Origin: Mucilaginibacter sp. CSA2-8R
Lineage (GTDB): Bacteria > Bacteroidota > Bacteroidia > Sphingobacteriales > Sphingobacteriaceae
Assembly: GCF_038806765.1 (NCBI RefSeq)
Contig: NZ_CP152389.1
Location: 186,001 to 250,000, forward strand
Reading direction: 5' to 3'
DNA length: 64,000 nucleotides
Positions 17,160 to 26,738 of this stretch are shown in pieces. The position numbers and the translations under genes are program-made. The notes beneath the pieces are model-generated. The model was not told the origin of the DNA. It saw only the letters and a list, made by a program, of their open reading frames with translations, and ran no database searches. Position 1 is the first letter of the stretch; each line of letters begins with the position of its first letter.

Positions 17160-17546
17160 TTAAAATGAGGCATAAGTGGGAGGTTTTGCAATTACAATTC
17201 TAAACCCATCCGGATCGGTGTAAGTAGTTCCGTTGTCGTTCCAGTATGGGTTTTTAGCAGTTATTGGCGTGATGGCGTGTTGAACAAAGCGTTGATTAAT
17301 TTCTTCATATTCTTGCTGGCTGGCGGCATACCATACCAGTAAGTCGTCTTCATCGGTTTGGTGTTGCGGTGCTTCAGCAGATGTAGTAAATTCCAGGTGC
17401 CAGTCGTGCTCACTTAAGCCCAAAAAAATGCCGTTGTAGCCGTTATGGTCGTTAAACTTTCCTAATATTTGCAGCCCCATAACATCAACATAAAAGTTAA
17501 TAATGTTTTGCAGATGTTGGGTATGCCTGGCTATTCTGAGTTTCAT
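17160..17546 (-). CDS. VOC (glyoxalase/bleomycin resistance) family protein
   Basis: A 128-residue protein with two beta-alpha-beta-beta-beta units: the first starts LRIARHTQHLQNIINFYVDVMG and the second ends GTTYTDPDGFRIVIAKPP. This is the vicinal oxygen chelate fold of glyoxalases and related isomerases or resistance proteins; the substrate is not evident. The Glu of HLEF and the His of the N-terminal helix are candidate metal ligands. Its ATG overlaps the stop of the upstream GH3 gene by four bases (ATGA), implying translational coupling. Confidence 0.85.
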   Translation of the reverse strand: MKLRIARHTQHLQNIINFYVDVMGLQILGKFNDHNGYNGIFLGLSEHDWHLEFTTSAEAPQHQTDEDDLLVWYAASQQEYEEINQRFVQHAITPITAKNPYWNDNGTTYTDPDGFRIVIAKPPTYASF

Positions 17547-19267
17547 AATGCTTGCTTAGACTGACCTATACCACTGCCATTTACAAAAATGGTATTCACT
17601 GTAACTGGTAATTTACCTGATGGCGTTAACTGCCGGCTTAATACTTTAGCTGCTGCACGCTGCATGCCATCATCTTTTTGATAAGCAGCTATTAAAGCGC
17701 TGGCTTTTTCGATACCAGGCAAAGTAGCTATGCTGTAAGGATTAGCAAAAAGACTGATTGCTGCATTGGGAGATGTAGCCAGTTGTGTAATGCCATCTTT
17801 AACCGCGGTGCTAAAATCTAATTTGCTTTGCGGGCGCAAGCGCATATCATGTACACCAACCATAATCTGGCCATAGCTTTTTACTTCATTTAACACTTTG
17901 GCAACATCACTGGCCGATGCATTTTTATCGATGTTAAATAAAGTATTATTGGCAAACGTTTTAGCCAGCTCTAATTGAAACGTGGTGTTGGTGGCGGTGC
18001 CAATGCTCACCAGGGCTGTTTTCTGCTCAAAGTTGAGGCGCTGTATCAGGCCGTTATCCTGCAATAAAGTTATTGCCGCATTACTTAATTCCTGAATTAA
18101 TTCTTTAGCAGGTTCGCGGTTTAAGTTTTCAGAGATGTTCTGCAAATCCGTCGGTTGGTAATGGTTTAAGCCCACCCAATATTTGGCTGCCAATACTTTT
18201 TTAACTTTAGCATCCAGTTCGGCCTCGGCAACCAAATGCTGCCGGATTGCCTTTTTAATTTTCTTGATGGCGCGCCACGAGTTTTCAGACAACTCTAAAA
18301 TGTCATTGCCAGCTATAAAGGCTTTTAAATCGGCTTCGCCTTCCGGAAAATATTTCACTACTCCTTTCATCTCCATAGCATCAGATACAACCAAGCCTTT
18401 AAAACCTAATGAGTCTTTGAGCAAAGTGGTAATAATGGGCCGCGAAAGCGAGGATGGTAAGTTTTTAGTAGTATCTAATGCCGGGATGCTCATGTGTGCC
18501 ACCATGATGCCGCTTATGCCAGCCTGAATAACCTGCTTAAACGGATATTCTTCTAAAGTATCTAACCTGGTACGGGTAAAGTTGAGTTGCGGCAAGTCAT
18601 AATGCGAATCTACGTTAGTATCACCATGACCCGGAAAATGCTTGGCCGTGGTTAAAAGCCCGCCCTGCTGCATGCCCTGCATATAAGCGATAGATTTTAA
18701 TGCTACTTTGTATTTGTTGTCGCCAAAAGAGCGGTAATTAATTACCGGATTATTCGGGTTATTATTAATATCAACTACCGGTGCAAAGTTTAAATGCATA
18801 CCCAGGCGCTTAAAATCATAAGCTACCTGCTGCCCCATTTGGTTTAACAGTTTGTCGTCCTGTATAGCGCCCAAAGTCATTTGGTATGGGTATGAAAGGG
18901 TAGAGTCCAGCCGCATGCCCAATCCCCACTCACCATCCATGGCAATAAGTAAAGGGATATGAGCTAATTGTTGATACTGGTTGCTTAAAGCCGCCTGCCT
19001 TACCGGGCCGCCTTGAAAAAATACCAGCCCGCCCGGTTGTTCGTGCTTAATAACATTAGCTACTGAGTCGGCGTAAGCTTTGCCTTTGTTGGTATGAGCG
19101 CGTATAAAAAACAATTGGGCTACTTTTTGCCTGCGGTTCATTTTACTGAAAACCGAGTCTACCCAATGGTTTTGCTCGCTTAATGTTGATATAAAACTGC
19201 TTTGCTGCTGTGCAAAAGTGGCATGGGCAGCTGCCAAAAGCAATGCTGCACTTAAAAATAATCTCAC
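17543..19267 (-). CDS. GH3 beta-N-acetylhexosaminidase-like, exported
   Basis: A 574-residue glycoside hydrolase family 3 enzyme with a signal peptide (about 1-19, ending ATFAQQ). The NagZ-type marks are KHFPGHGDTNVDSHYDLP (about 203-220, with the acid/base Asp-His pair) and GLVVSDAMEMKGV with the nucleophile Asp near 295. A C-terminal GH3 alpha/beta sandwich follows. It should act on GlcNAc-containing peptidoglycan or chitin fragments in the periplasm. Many Bacteroidota relatives carry a C-terminal serine-hydrolase domain that is absent here. Start is a GTG (19265-19267); no ATG precedes the signal peptide. It is translationally coupled to the VOC gene. Confidence 0.87.
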   Translation of the reverse strand: MRLFLSAALLLAAAHATFAQQQSSFISTLSEQNHWVDSVFSKMNRRQKVAQLFFIRAHTNKGKAYADSVANVIKHEQPGGLVFFQGGPVRQAALSNQYQQLAHIPLLIAMDGEWGLGMRLDSTLSYPYQMTLGAIQDDKLLNQMGQQVAYDFKRLGMHLNFAPVVDINNNPNNPVINYRSFGDNKYKVALKSIAYMQGMQQGGLLTTAKHFPGHGDTNVDSHYDLPQLNFTRTRLDTLEEYPFKQVIQAGISGIMVAHMSIPALDTTKNLPSSLSRPIITTLLKDSLGFKGLVVSDAMEMKGVVKYFPEGEADLKAFIAGNDILELSENSWRAIKKIKKAIRQHLVAEAELDAKVKKVLAAKYWVGLNHYQPTDLQNISENLNREPAKELIQELSNAAITLLQDNGLIQRLNFEQKTALVSIGTATNTTFQLELAKTFANNTLFNIDKNASASDVAKVLNEVKSYGQIMVGVHDMRLRPQSKLDFSTAVKDGITQLATSPNAAISLFANPYSIATLPGIEKASALIAAYQKDDGMQRAAAKVLSRQLTPSGKLPVTVNTIFVNGSGIGQSKQAL

Positions 19268-19292
19268 GGTTCGAAGTGTTATAATACCGGTT

Positions 19293-19300
19293 CAAAAATA
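19293..19300 (-). promoter_or_regulatory. -7 box of the GH3 gene
   Basis: Minus-strand TATTTTTG fits TAnnTTTG, 25 bases before the GTG. Confidence 0.5.
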
Positions 19301-19435
19301 AGCAACCTGTACATCATAATGTGCAGATAAAAAGATTGTTTAAATAATTGATTAAAAAAAATTAACCGGCAAATAAACCAATGGCGGTTTATCGCATCTA
19401 TAAAGCATTCAGTTTGAATTTAAATTTACAACACA

Positions 19436-20077
19436 ATGAAAAAATTATTACTTGCAGCCATGGTGCTGCTGATAGTTGGAACCGCTGACGCACAGCGTCG
19501 CCATGGTTACCGCAGACAGCGCGTAGCTGACGATTATTATCGTCCGAGGGTGGGTTTAACAGGCGGGTTAAATATTGCCAATACCATCAGTTCCCGAAAT
19601 TCAGATTTTAGTACCAACACCAAGTTAGGCGCTAACGTAGGTTTGTTTGTAGATGTGCCTATCGCTTACCCGCTGTCTTTCCAGCCCGAGATTTTATACT
19701 CGCAAAAAGGCTACCGTGCTAATACTGTTTACGGCGATTTTGCACAACGTGCTAATTTTATTGATGTGCCTTTGTTACTTAAGTTAAAGCTGGCCCCGGC
19801 ATTTAATGTTTTGGTTGGTCCGCAGATATCTTTCCTGATGAATACCCGTAACACCTATTATGATGGATTTAATGTTATTCAGCAAGACCGTTACACTTAC
19901 AACGGCGACAAAACCTTCATCGGCGGTGTGGCAGGTGTATCTATTGATTTAAACCGTAATGTTGAATTGCGCGGACGTTATAATATTGATTTTCGTGAAA
20001 ACAATCCTAATGGCAGCTCGGGTGTACCTGCGTTCAGAAACCAGGTTTGGCAAGTGGGCTTAGGCTTTAAATTCTAA
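19436..20077 (+). CDS. PorT-like outer membrane beta-barrel protein
   Basis: A 213-residue protein with a signal peptide (about 1-20, MKKLLLAAMVLLIVGTADAQ), a short basic linker, and a C-terminal barrel with alternating hydrophobic strands (LTGGLNIANTI, VGLFVDVPIAY, SFQPEILYSQKGY, VPLLLKLKLAP, FNVLVGPQISFL, GGVAGVSIDL, VELRGRYNIDF) ending in the aromatic GLGFKF. This is the small outer membrane barrel family (porin/PorT-like) common in Bacteroidota; function is unknown. It stands alone and ends in a strong hairpin. Confidence 0.85.
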   Translation: MKKLLLAAMVLLIVGTADAQRRHGYRRQRVADDYYRPRVGLTGGLNIANTISSRNSDFSTNTKLGANVGLFVDVPIAYPLSFQPEILYSQKGYRANTVYGDFAQRANFIDVPLLLKLKLAPAFNVLVGPQISFLMNTRNTYYDGFNVIQQDRYTYNGDKTFIGGVAGVSIDLNRNVELRGRYNIDFRENNPNGSSGVPAFRNQVWQVGLGFKF

Positions 20078-20104
20078 TATTTCAGATCCTTTTATATATC
20101 CGTT

Positions 20105-20152
20105 AAAACAAACAGGCCGCTCTGCACACATTGCAGGCGGCCTGTTTGTTTT
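20105..20152. terminator. bidirectional terminator between PorT-like gene and ABC exporter
   Basis: A 16-bp outer stem (20105-20120 with 20137-20152) continues, past a bulged T, as a 5-bp inner stem. A and T tracts on both sides allow use on both strands; it reaches the stop codon of the minus-strand gene. Confidence 0.88.
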
Positions 20153-21986
20153 ATGCCTCGCCCTGAAACGACTGCATATCAATCAACTTGCGGTACAGCC
20201 CGTTTTTTTGCATCAGTTCGGTATGGTTGCCTTGCTCGGCTATGCGGCCGTTTTCTAAAACTACAATCAGGTCGGCGTTTTGTATGGTGCTTAACCTGTG
20301 CGCAATAATGAGCGATGTGCGGTTTTTCATCAAGTTGTTTAACGCATCCTGTACCAGTTTTTCTGATTCAGTATCTAAAGCCGAAGTAGCTTCGTCTAAC
20401 AGCATTAACGGTGGGTTGGCCAATACTGCGCGAGCAATACAGATACGTTGTTTTTGTCCGCCCGAAAGTTTAGTACCGCGGTCGCCCACGTTGGTTTCAT
20501 AACCATTTTCAGTATTTTCTATAAAGGTATGTGCATTGGCAATGCGGGCAGCTGCCTGCACTTCTTCTAAAGTAGTGTTGGGTTTACCAAAGGCGATATT
20601 ATTAAATATAGTATCATTAAACAAGACAGACTCCTGGTTTACAATGCCCATTAAGTTTCGCACCGATTCCATGGTTACCTCTTTAATATCATGGCCGTCA
20701 ATACTTACCGATCCGCTTTGCGGTTCAATAAAGCGGGGCAGTAAATCCATCAGGGTTGACTTGCCACCGCCCGATGGGCCGACCAGGGCAATAGTTTTAC
20801 CTTTAGGTATTTCGAGGTTAATATCGCTCAAAACCTTTTTTTCGCCGTAAGCAAAGGTAACATGGTCCAGTTTAATGTTTTGATTAAAGCCATTTAAGGC
20901 AATCGCATCAGGGGCATCAACAATTTGTGGCCTTTCGTCAATTAATTTTAATACCCTTTCGCCGGCTGCAATACCGGTATGTATACCGCTAAACGAATCT
21001 GAAATAGCTTTAGCGGGCCTGGTTACCTGCGAAAACATAGCAATGTAACCAATAAAGGCAGCGGGAGTTAACGCGGAGTCGTTATTAGTCAAAATAAGAT
21101 AGCCGCCGTATAGCACAAGTGCTGTAATCATACTCACACCTAAGGTTTCTGATACAGGTGAGGCTGCCTGCTGCCGCCTGGCCATTGATTTAACAATTTT
21201 GGTATATTTTTCGTTCTGGGCGTTAAAGCGGTCTTTGGTAAAGTTGCCTGCATTAAACGCTTTAATAATTTTTACACCCGATAAGGCTTCGTCAAGATAA
21301 CTAATCATTACGCCATAGGTTTGCTGCAGTGCAATAGCCTGTTGCTTTAATTTTTTTACAATTCGAGATATGATAAATGCCGAAACCGGAATAACTAACA
21401 GCGAGTAAACGGTTAATTTTACAGAGATCGCAAACAACGCAGCTGCGTATAAAATTAGCTGTAAAGGCTCTTTAAAAATTACTTGTAAGGTACCCGTAAC
21501 TGAATATTGCACCACCTGCACATCAGAAGAAATCTTAGAGATAATATCGCCTTTGCGCTCATTACTGAAAAAGCCCATGTGCAGATCCATTACATTATTA
21601 AAAACCGAGCGGCGCAGGTTAAGCAAAGTATGCGCTCGCAGGTTTTCCATCGTACGCTGGGATAGGTAGCGAAATAAATTACCCAAAAAAACAGAAATTA
21701 CAATTACACCACATACAAATTTAAGGGCTCCCCAAGGCCCATATTGGTGAATGATAAGGTCGACGTAGTAATTAAAAAACTCGTTCAGATTAAATATGGA
21801 AGGCTTGGCAGCACCGGCTTGCACCAAAGGCTTGGCACCTTTAGAAAACAAAGTTTGCAGCAGCGGTACCAGTAATGCTAAATTGAGGGTGTTAAATATA
21901 ACGGCAAAGGCAGTAGTTATAAAATAGGGGATAGCAAATTTCTCGATGGGTTTAGCAAAAGAGAGCAGCCGGAAATATGTTTTCAT
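20151..21986 (-). CDS. MsbA-like ABC exporter (lipid flippase type)
   Basis: A 611-residue half-transporter. The membrane domain (about 1-340) has six helices; a periplasmic insertion lies near 50-70. The ATPase domain has Walker A GPSGGGKSTLMD near 400, Q-loop IVNQESVLFND, canonical signature LSGGQKQRICIARA, Walker B LMLLDEATSALDTESE and H-loop IAHRLSTI. The order and length suit homodimeric lipid A-core or multidrug exporters. It differs from the two tandem exporters near the window start, which carry SGGE signatures. It is divergent from gcvP; its -7 box is 17 bases before the ATG. Confidence 0.9.
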   Translation of the reverse strand: MKTYFRLLSFAKPIEKFAIPYFITTAFAVIFNTLNLALLVPLLQTLFSKGAKPLVQAGAAKPSIFNLNEFFNYYVDLIIHQYGPWGALKFVCGVIVISVFLGNLFRYLSQRTMENLRAHTLLNLRRSVFNNVMDLHMGFFSNERKGDIISKISSDVQVVQYSVTGTLQVIFKEPLQLILYAAALFAISVKLTVYSLLVIPVSAFIISRIVKKLKQQAIALQQTYGVMISYLDEALSGVKIIKAFNAGNFTKDRFNAQNEKYTKIVKSMARRQQAASPVSETLGVSMITALVLYGGYLILTNNDSALTPAAFIGYIAMFSQVTRPAKAISDSFSGIHTGIAAGERVLKLIDERPQIVDAPDAIALNGFNQNIKLDHVTFAYGEKKVLSDINLEIPKGKTIALVGPSGGGKSTLMDLLPRFIEPQSGSVSIDGHDIKEVTMESVRNLMGIVNQESVLFNDTIFNNIAFGKPNTTLEEVQAAARIANAHTFIENTENGYETNVGDRGTKLSGGQKQRICIARAVLANPPLMLLDEATSALDTESEKLVQDALNNLMKNRTSLIIAHRLSTIQNADLIVVLENGRIAEQGNHTELMQKNGLYRKLIDMQSFQGEA

Positions 21987-22003
21987 TTACACTTATTAAC
22001 CCG

Positions 22004-22011
22004 CAAAAATA
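22004..22011 (-). promoter_or_regulatory. -7 box of the MsbA-like gene
   Basis: Minus-strand TATTTTTG, exact consensus, 17 bases before the ATG. Confidence 0.5.
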
Positions 22012-22101
22012 ATTAAAATTGTTAACCCCGGGCATATTTGTTATGGGCTTTAAAAGGTAGTATTAAGCAAACCCACGGCATTGTCACTATTTGTTTATCA
22101 A

Positions 22102-22132
22102 TTGTTAATCAGGGCTTAAAATCGTACCTTTG
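22102..22132 (+). promoter_or_regulatory. complete -33/-7 promoter of gcvP
   Basis: TTG (22102-22104), a 20-base spacer and TACCTTTG (22125-22132) match the Bacteroidota sigma-ABfr promoter fully. The predicted start of transcription is near 22136, which shows that an in-frame TTG at 22130 cannot be the translation start. Confidence 0.75.
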
Positions 22133-22159
22133 CGGCAAACAAATAAGGGCATCCCGTTC

Positions 22160-25069
22160 ATGAAACTGAATATTGATTACCAGGAGAAATTCCAAGCCAG
22201 GCACATTGCACCTAACGAGGCAGATACTGCCAAAATGCTTAAAACTATTGGTGTTGGCTCGTTAGATGAACTGATTGGACAAACCGTTCCTGAAAAGATT
22301 AGGCTTAAAGCGCCATTGAATTTACCCGCTGCTAAGAGTGAGTTTGATTACCTGAATACGTTGAAGCAAACGGCATCAAAAAACAAGGTATTTAAAACAT
22401 ACATCGGTCAGGGATACTATGATGTAATTGTACCGGGGGTTATTCAGCGTAATATTCTGGAAAATCCGGGATGGTATACGCAATATACACCCTACCAGGC
22501 CGAAATTGCACAGGGTCGTTTACAGGCTTTATTAAATTTCCAAACGATGGTGCTTGATTTAACCGGGATGGAAATTGCCAATGCCTCGTTGCTTGATGAG
22601 GGCACGGCTGCTGCCGAGGCCATGTTTATGCAATACAGCTTGCGTAAAAACCAAAAGGCAAACACCTTCTTTGTATCCCAGGAGCTGTTTCCGCAAACCA
22701 TTGATATTTTAAAAACCCGCTCGCAGCCTTACGGAATCCAGTTAGTCATCGGCGATCATCACACGGTTGAACTGACCGACGAGATGTTTGGTGCTATTGT
22801 ACAATATCCGGCTAAAGACGGCGCTGTATATAACTATACCGACTTTGCAGGTCAGGCTCACCAAAAAAATATTAAGTTAACCGTAGTGGCCGATTTAATG
22901 AGCTTGTTGCTGTTAACGCCTCCGGGCGAATGGGGTGCCGATATTGTGGTAGGTACCAGCCAACGTTTTGGTGTACCTATGGGCTTTGGCGGTCCTCATG
23001 CTGCGTTTTTTGCTACTAAAGAAGAATACAAGCGCTCAATGCCGGGTCGTATTATTGGTGTAACCATTGATAGTGCCGGTAATTATGCGCTGCGTATGGC
23101 ATTACAAACCCGCGAGCAGCATATCCGTCGTGATAAAGCAACCTCTAACATTTGTACAGCACAAGCACTGCTGGCTATTATGGCCGGTATGTATGGCGTG
23201 TACCACGGTCCGCAAGGGTTAAAACTGATTGCCGAGCGTGTACATGGTTTGGCTGTCTTACTGTCACAGTCTTTACAACAATTAGGTTACGAGCAGCTTA
23301 ACGAAGCCTACTTTGATACTGTGAAGTTTGATGTAGGTCATTTAGCCGGTTCTATCCACGCCGAGGCTTTGAACAACGAGATGAACCTGCATTATGATGG
23401 TTCGATGGTAAGTATAGCTTTGGATGAAACCACTTCGCCGGAAGATATTAAAACCATCATTCGCTTTTTCGCCAAGGTAAAAGGCAAACCGTTGAATGAT
23501 GTAAGCTTTGACGAACTTAAGTCGAAACTGGAAACGGTTATCCCAGCCGAATTGCAACGCCAGTCGGCTTACTTAACGCATCCTATATTTAACTCGCATC
23601 ATTCTGAGCACGAAATGCTGCGTTATATCAAATCATTAGAGGCAAAAGATTTATCACTTTGCCACTCGATGATTGCTCTGGGTTCATGTACCATGAAGCT
23701 TAACGCTACTACCGAGATGGTACCGGTTACCTGGCCCGAGCTAAGCAAAATGCACCCATTTGCACCGGCAGATCAAACCGGCGGTTACATGCAGGTATTT
23801 GATGAGCTAAACAAATGGTTGAGCGAAATTACCGGTTTTGCAGCCATGAGTCTGCAGCCTAATGCAGGTGCACAAGGGGAGTATGCTGGTTTAATGGTAA
23901 TCCGCGCTTATCATTTAGATAGGGGTGATGATCACCGCAACATCGCTTTAATTCCGTCATCTGCTCACGGTACCAACCCTGCTTCGGCAGCAATGGCCGG
24001 TATGAAAATTATCGTGGTAAAATGTGACGAAAATGGCAACATCGACGTAGCTGACCTGAAAGCCAAAGCAGAGCAATACAAAAACGAACTTTCGTGCCTG
24101 ATGGTAACTTACCCATCTACACATGGTGTATTCGAAGAGTCGATTATTGAAGTGTGTGATATCATTCACCAAAACGGCGGCCAGGTTTATATGGACGGTG
24201 CTAACATGAATGCACAGGTAGGCTTAACCAGCCCGGCAAACATCGGTGCCGACGTTTGCCACCTAAACCTACATAAAACCTTCTGTATACCACACGGCGG
24301 CGGCGGCCCCGGTATGGGCCCTATTGGTGTAGCTAAGCACCTGGTTCCTTACCTTCCGGGGCATGCTGTGGTTAATATTGACCAGGGTAAATCTATCCCC
24401 GCAGTATCTGCCGCACCTTGGGGGTCTGCGTCTATATTAATAATTTCGCACGCTTATATTGCTATGATGGGCAGCGAGGGTTTAACCAGCGCTACCAAAT
24501 ATGCTATCCTTAATGCTAACTACATTAAAGCACGTTTAGAACAGCACTACCCGGTATTGTATGCCGGTGCACAAGGCCGTTGTGCACACGAGATGATATT
24601 GGACTGCCGCAGCTTTAAAAACTTTGGCATTGAGGTAACCGATATTGCCAAACGTTTAATGGATTATGGTTTCCACGCGCCAACCGTTTCTTTCCCGGTA
24701 GCCGGCACGGTAATGGTTGAGCCAACCGAGTCGGAGCCTAAACACGAGCTGGACCGTTTTTGTGATGCCATGATTGCCATCCATCATGAAATTGACGATG
24801 TGGAGAAAGGCTTGTTAGATAAAACTGATAACCCTTTAAAAAATGCACCTCACACTGCAGCGGTTATTACCGGTAATGAGTGGAGCCATCCGTATACCCG
24901 TCAAAAAGCAGCGTTCCCGTTGCCTTACGTGGCCGACTATAAGTTCTGGCCATCGGTAGGTCGTGTAAACGATACCTATGGCGACCGTACACTGATTTGC
25001 TCTTGTCCTCCGTTAACCGATTACGAGTTTGAGGAAAGCGAAGTAACTACTACCGAATACGGTACCTGA
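22160..25069 (+). CDS. gcvP: glycine dehydrogenase (decarboxylating), P-protein
   Basis: PLP enzyme of the glycine cleavage system that decarboxylates glycine and passes the aminomethyl group to the lipoyl H-protein. The 969 residues form the fused alpha-beta single-chain type. Marks: N-terminal [46 protein letters not shown] region, [10 protein letters not shown], and the PLP-lysine motif [17 protein letters not shown] in the C-terminal half. The ATG at 22160 is fixed by the upstream promoter. No glycine riboswitch fits in the short leader (about 24 bases). gcvT and gcvH are not in the window. A 17-bp hairpin terminator follows. Confidence 0.98.
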   Translation: MKLNIDYQEKFQARHIAPNEADTAKMLKTIGVGSLDELIGQTVPEKIRLKAPLNLPAAKSEFDYLNTLKQTASKNKVFKTYIGQGYYDVIVPGVIQRNILENPGWYTQYTPYQAEIAQGRLQALLNFQTMVLDLTGMEIANASLLDEGTAAAEAMFMQYSLRKNQKANTFFVSQELFPQTIDILKTRSQPYGIQLVIGDHHTVELTDEMFGAIVQYPAKDGAVYNYTDFAGQAHQKNIKLTVVADLMSLLLLTPPGEWGADIVVGTSQRFGVPMGFGGPHAAFFATKEEYKRSMPGRIIGVTIDSAGNYALRMALQTREQHIRRDKATSNICTAQALLAIMAGMYGVYHGPQGLKLIAERVHGLAVLLSQSLQQLGYEQLNEAYFDTVKFDVGHLAGSIHAEALNNEMNLHYDGSMVSIALDETTSPEDIKTIIRFFAKVKGKPLNDVSFDELKSKLETVIPAELQRQSAYLTHPIFNSHHSEHEMLRYIKSLEAKDLSLCHSMIALGSCTMKLNATTEMVPVTWPELSKMHPFAPADQTGGYMQVFDELNKWLSEITGFAAMSLQPNAGAQGEYAGLMVIRAYHLDRGDDHRNIALIPSSAHGTNPASAAMAGMKIIVVKCDENGNIDVADLKAKAEQYKNELSCLMVTYPSTHGVFEESIIEVCDIIHQNGGQVYMDGANMNAQVGLTSPANIGADVCHLNLHKTFCIPHGGGGPGMGPIGVAKHLVPYLPGHAVVNIDQGKSIPAVSAAPWGSASILIISHAYIAMMGSEGLTSATKYAILNANYIKARLEQHYPVLYAGAQGRCAHEMILDCRSFKNFGIEVTDIAKRLMDYGFHAPTVSFPVAGTVMVEPTESEPKHELDRFCDAMIAIHHEIDDVEKGLLDKTDNPLKNAPHTAAVITGNEWSHPYTRQKAAFPLPYVADYKFWPSVGRVNDTYGDRTLICSCPPLTDYEFEESEVTTTEYGT

Positions 25070-25070
25070 T

Positions 25071-25108
25071 AAAATACAAAAGGCCTCTGCGGAGGCCTTT
25101 TGTATTTT
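25071..25108. terminator. bidirectional terminator, gcvP / alkyltransferase-like gene
   Basis: A perfect 17-bp stem (25071-25087 with 25092-25108) closes a TGCG loop, with A/T tracts on both flanks. It serves the converging genes. Confidence 0.92.
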
Positions 25109-25140
25109 ATATGAATTTTGATTGATATTACTTGGCGATG

Positions 25141-25473
25141 CTAAGCCAGTTCAATAGCCGGGTCCCAGAATACTTTGTCGAAATCCTGTACCTGATTGTT
25201 TTCCACATCAATGCCTTCACTGCGGAGCATCTGCTCCATTCGTTCAGACCCGAAATGAAATTTACCGGTTAGCAAACCAGTGCGGTTAACCACACGGTGG
25301 GCTGGCACAGGAAAGCTGTTAGGGCCAACAGATGCTTTCATGGCATAACCTACTACACGCGATGAGCTTTTTGAACCCAGGTAGGCAGCAATAGCACCGT
25401 AGGAGGTTACCCTGCCGGTAGGGATCAACCTGACTACTTCATACACACGATCAAAAAAGTTATCCCCGGGCAT
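25141..25473 (-). CDS. alkyltransferase-like protein (ATL), Cys-less MGMT homologue
   Basis: A 110-residue protein of the O6-methylguanine-DNA methyltransferase DNA-binding domain family. The helix-turn-helix region IPTGRVTSYGAIAAYLGSK is present (about 18-36), but the catalytic PCHRV motif reads PAHRVV (near 57-62), so it lacks the alkyl-acceptor cysteine. Such alkyltransferase-like proteins bind O6-alkylguanine and hand the lesion to nucleotide excision repair rather than repair it. The characterised members usually have Trp at this site; Ala is a known variant type. It follows trmB by six bases, so the two form an operon. Confidence 0.88.
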   Translation of the reverse strand: MPGDNFFDRVYEVVRLIPTGRVTSYGAIAAYLGSKSSSRVVGYAMKASVGPNSFPVPAHRVVNRTGLLTGKFHFGSERMEQMLRSEGIDVENNQVQDFDKVFWDPAIELA

Positions 25474-25479
25474 AGTGTT

Positions 25480-26130
25480 TTATTCTAACGAAAACTGCAG
25501 GTAGTTGATGTTCTTATTATCCTGTAAATACTTTTTTTCGTAATAGGTTTTAATGTTCAGCACCTCGGTAGTAAAAGGTGAATGGTACAGGTCTTCGGTT
25601 TTTACGTAGAGCTTTAAACCCAACTCTTCAACCTTTTCGGCGGTATAGGCATGCAGGTCATCGTTATCAGTTTTTAAATTAATGAGGCCGCCGGGCTTCA
25701 ATACCTGCTTGTATTTTTCTAAAAAGCGGGGGGAGGTTAAGCGTTTCTTTTCGCGGCTTATTTGCGGTTGCGGGTCGGGGAAGGTTATCCATATCTCATC
25801 AACCTCGTGCCGGCCAAAATAGTCGGTTAGATTTTCGATCTGGATACGAAGAAAGCCAACGTTAGGTATGTTTTCTTCTATAGCAGTTTTAGCGCCACGC
25901 CAAATGCGGTTACCTTTATAATCAATTCCTATAAAATTCTTTTCAGGGAATAAGCGAGCCAGGTTAACGGTATACTCGCCTTTTCCGCAGGCCAGTTCTA
26001 ACACTACCGGATTGTCATTCTTAAAAAAGTCGGCTGCCCATTTGCCTTGATAGGGCAAGCCATCTTCTAATTGTTTAACGTTATCAAAAGTTGCTATTTC
26101 GGCAAAGCGCTTTAACTTATCTTTTCCCAC
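25480..26130 (-). CDS. trmB: tRNA (guanine-N7-)-methyltransferase
   Basis: SAM-dependent enzyme that makes m7G46 in the tRNA variable loop. The 216 residues carry the TrmB marks: SAM-binding ELACGKGEYTVNLAR (about 45-59), NFIGIDYKGNRIWRGAK, DEIWITFPDPQP (about 118-129) and the C-terminal TTEVLNIKTYYEKKYL. The start is supported by a complete promoter 19 bases upstream. It is the first gene of a two-gene operon with the alkyltransferase-like protein. Confidence 0.97.
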   Translation of the reverse strand: MGKDKLKRFAEIATFDNVKQLEDGLPYQGKWAADFFKNDNPVVLELACGKGEYTVNLARLFPEKNFIGIDYKGNRIWRGAKTAIEENIPNVGFLRIQIENLTDYFGRHEVDEIWITFPDPQPQISREKKRLTSPRFLEKYKQVLKPGGLINLKTDNDDLHAYTAEKVEELGLKLYVKTEDLYHSPFTTEVLNIKTYYEKKYLQDNKNINYLQFSLE

Positions 26131-26148
26131 TACTTAAAATTAAAGGCA

Positions 26149-26179
26149 CAAAAGTAAGTAAAGAATACACACCTGCCAA
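26149..26179 (-). promoter_or_regulatory. complete -33/-7 promoter of trmB
   Basis: On the minus strand TTG (26177-26179), a 20-base spacer and TACTTTTG (26149-26156) match the consensus. The -33 element lies against the hairpin of the preceding gene. Confidence 0.72.
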
Positions 26180-26184
26180 GAAAC

Positions 26185-26215
26185 AACAAATGCTCCTTTT
26201 TGAGGAGCATTTGTT
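26185..26215 (-). terminator. terminator of the YtxH/holin-like operon
   Basis: A perfect 13-bp stem (26185-26197 with 26203-26215) and 5-base loop lie 20 bases after the last stop, with a modest T-rich tail on the minus strand. Confidence 0.7.
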
Positions 26216-26235
26216 TTGAATAATATGTGTGTTAG

Positions 26236-26736
26236 TTATACCGGTCTGATGTTAGGTGATATTGGCGGAACAGGATCGGCAATCACCTCTTTTTCAACTA
26301 TAGTTTCAGGTTGTTTAACTGTTGATGGCATAACAGCCGTTTTCGGCCTTTTACCAAACAGCGATTTTACTCGTCCCCATACTGAGGTCACTGAATCTTC
26401 GCTGATATAAGTAGAGGCCTTTTGCGAAACCAAACCTACTAATGTTTTAACAATAAAGTTAGACCGTTTAAACAACGTTTTATTTAAAGCAATTGGAAGT
26501 ACAAAGCGCGAAATCAAGCTAACAATATCGGGCGATAGCAAAGTGCTTAAGCCAAAATTATTGTTACCACCGGCTTCACCCTCTGGCGCCTTCGGGAATA
26601 TGGAACGTACAGAAGCAAAAATAGCCGATGGACTGCTAAAGCGTTTTTTTAGGTCCATTTCTTGCTCCTGCCTATGCTTCTCGAGCCGGATGATCTCCGA
26701 ACGCAGATCATCTATGTTTTTTACAGGTATATCCAT
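26236..26736 (-). CDS. unknown protein in the YtxH/holin-like operon
   Basis: A 166-residue protein I do not recognise. It starts with a short coiled coil (about 4-30, LRSEIIRLEKHRQEQEM), has a weakly hydrophobic middle (about 70-110), and ends in a Pro/Val-rich tail that looks disordered. No signal peptide or catalytic motif is visible. Its ATG is two bases after the stop of the holin-like gene, so it is surely cotranscribed with it. The position suggests an inner-membrane-associated envelope or stress role, which is inference only. Confidence 0.7.
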   Translation of the reverse strand: MDIPVKNIDDLRSEIIRLEKHRQEQEMDLKKRFSSPSAIFASVRSIFPKAPEGEAGGNNNFGLSTLLSPDIVSLISRFVLPIALNKTLFKRSNFIVKTLVGLVSQKASTYISEDSVTSVWGRVKSLFGKRPKTAVMPSTVKQPETIVEKEVIADPVPPISPNIRPV

Positions 26737-26738
26737 GG

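Noticed and set aside
17543..19267. GH3 gene as a truncated fusion (missing serine hydrolase domain)
   Set aside because: The GH3 domains are complete and the gene is coupled by ATGA to an intact neighbour, so there is no sign of a broken gene; the shorter form also occurs naturally.
22130..22159. Ten-codon N-terminal extension of GcvP from TTG
   Set aside because: The TTG is part of the -7 promoter box, upstream of the predicted transcription start; the ATG at 22160 is used instead.
22133..22159. Glycine riboswitch in front of gcvP
   Set aside because: The predicted leader is only about 24 bases, too short for an aptamer.
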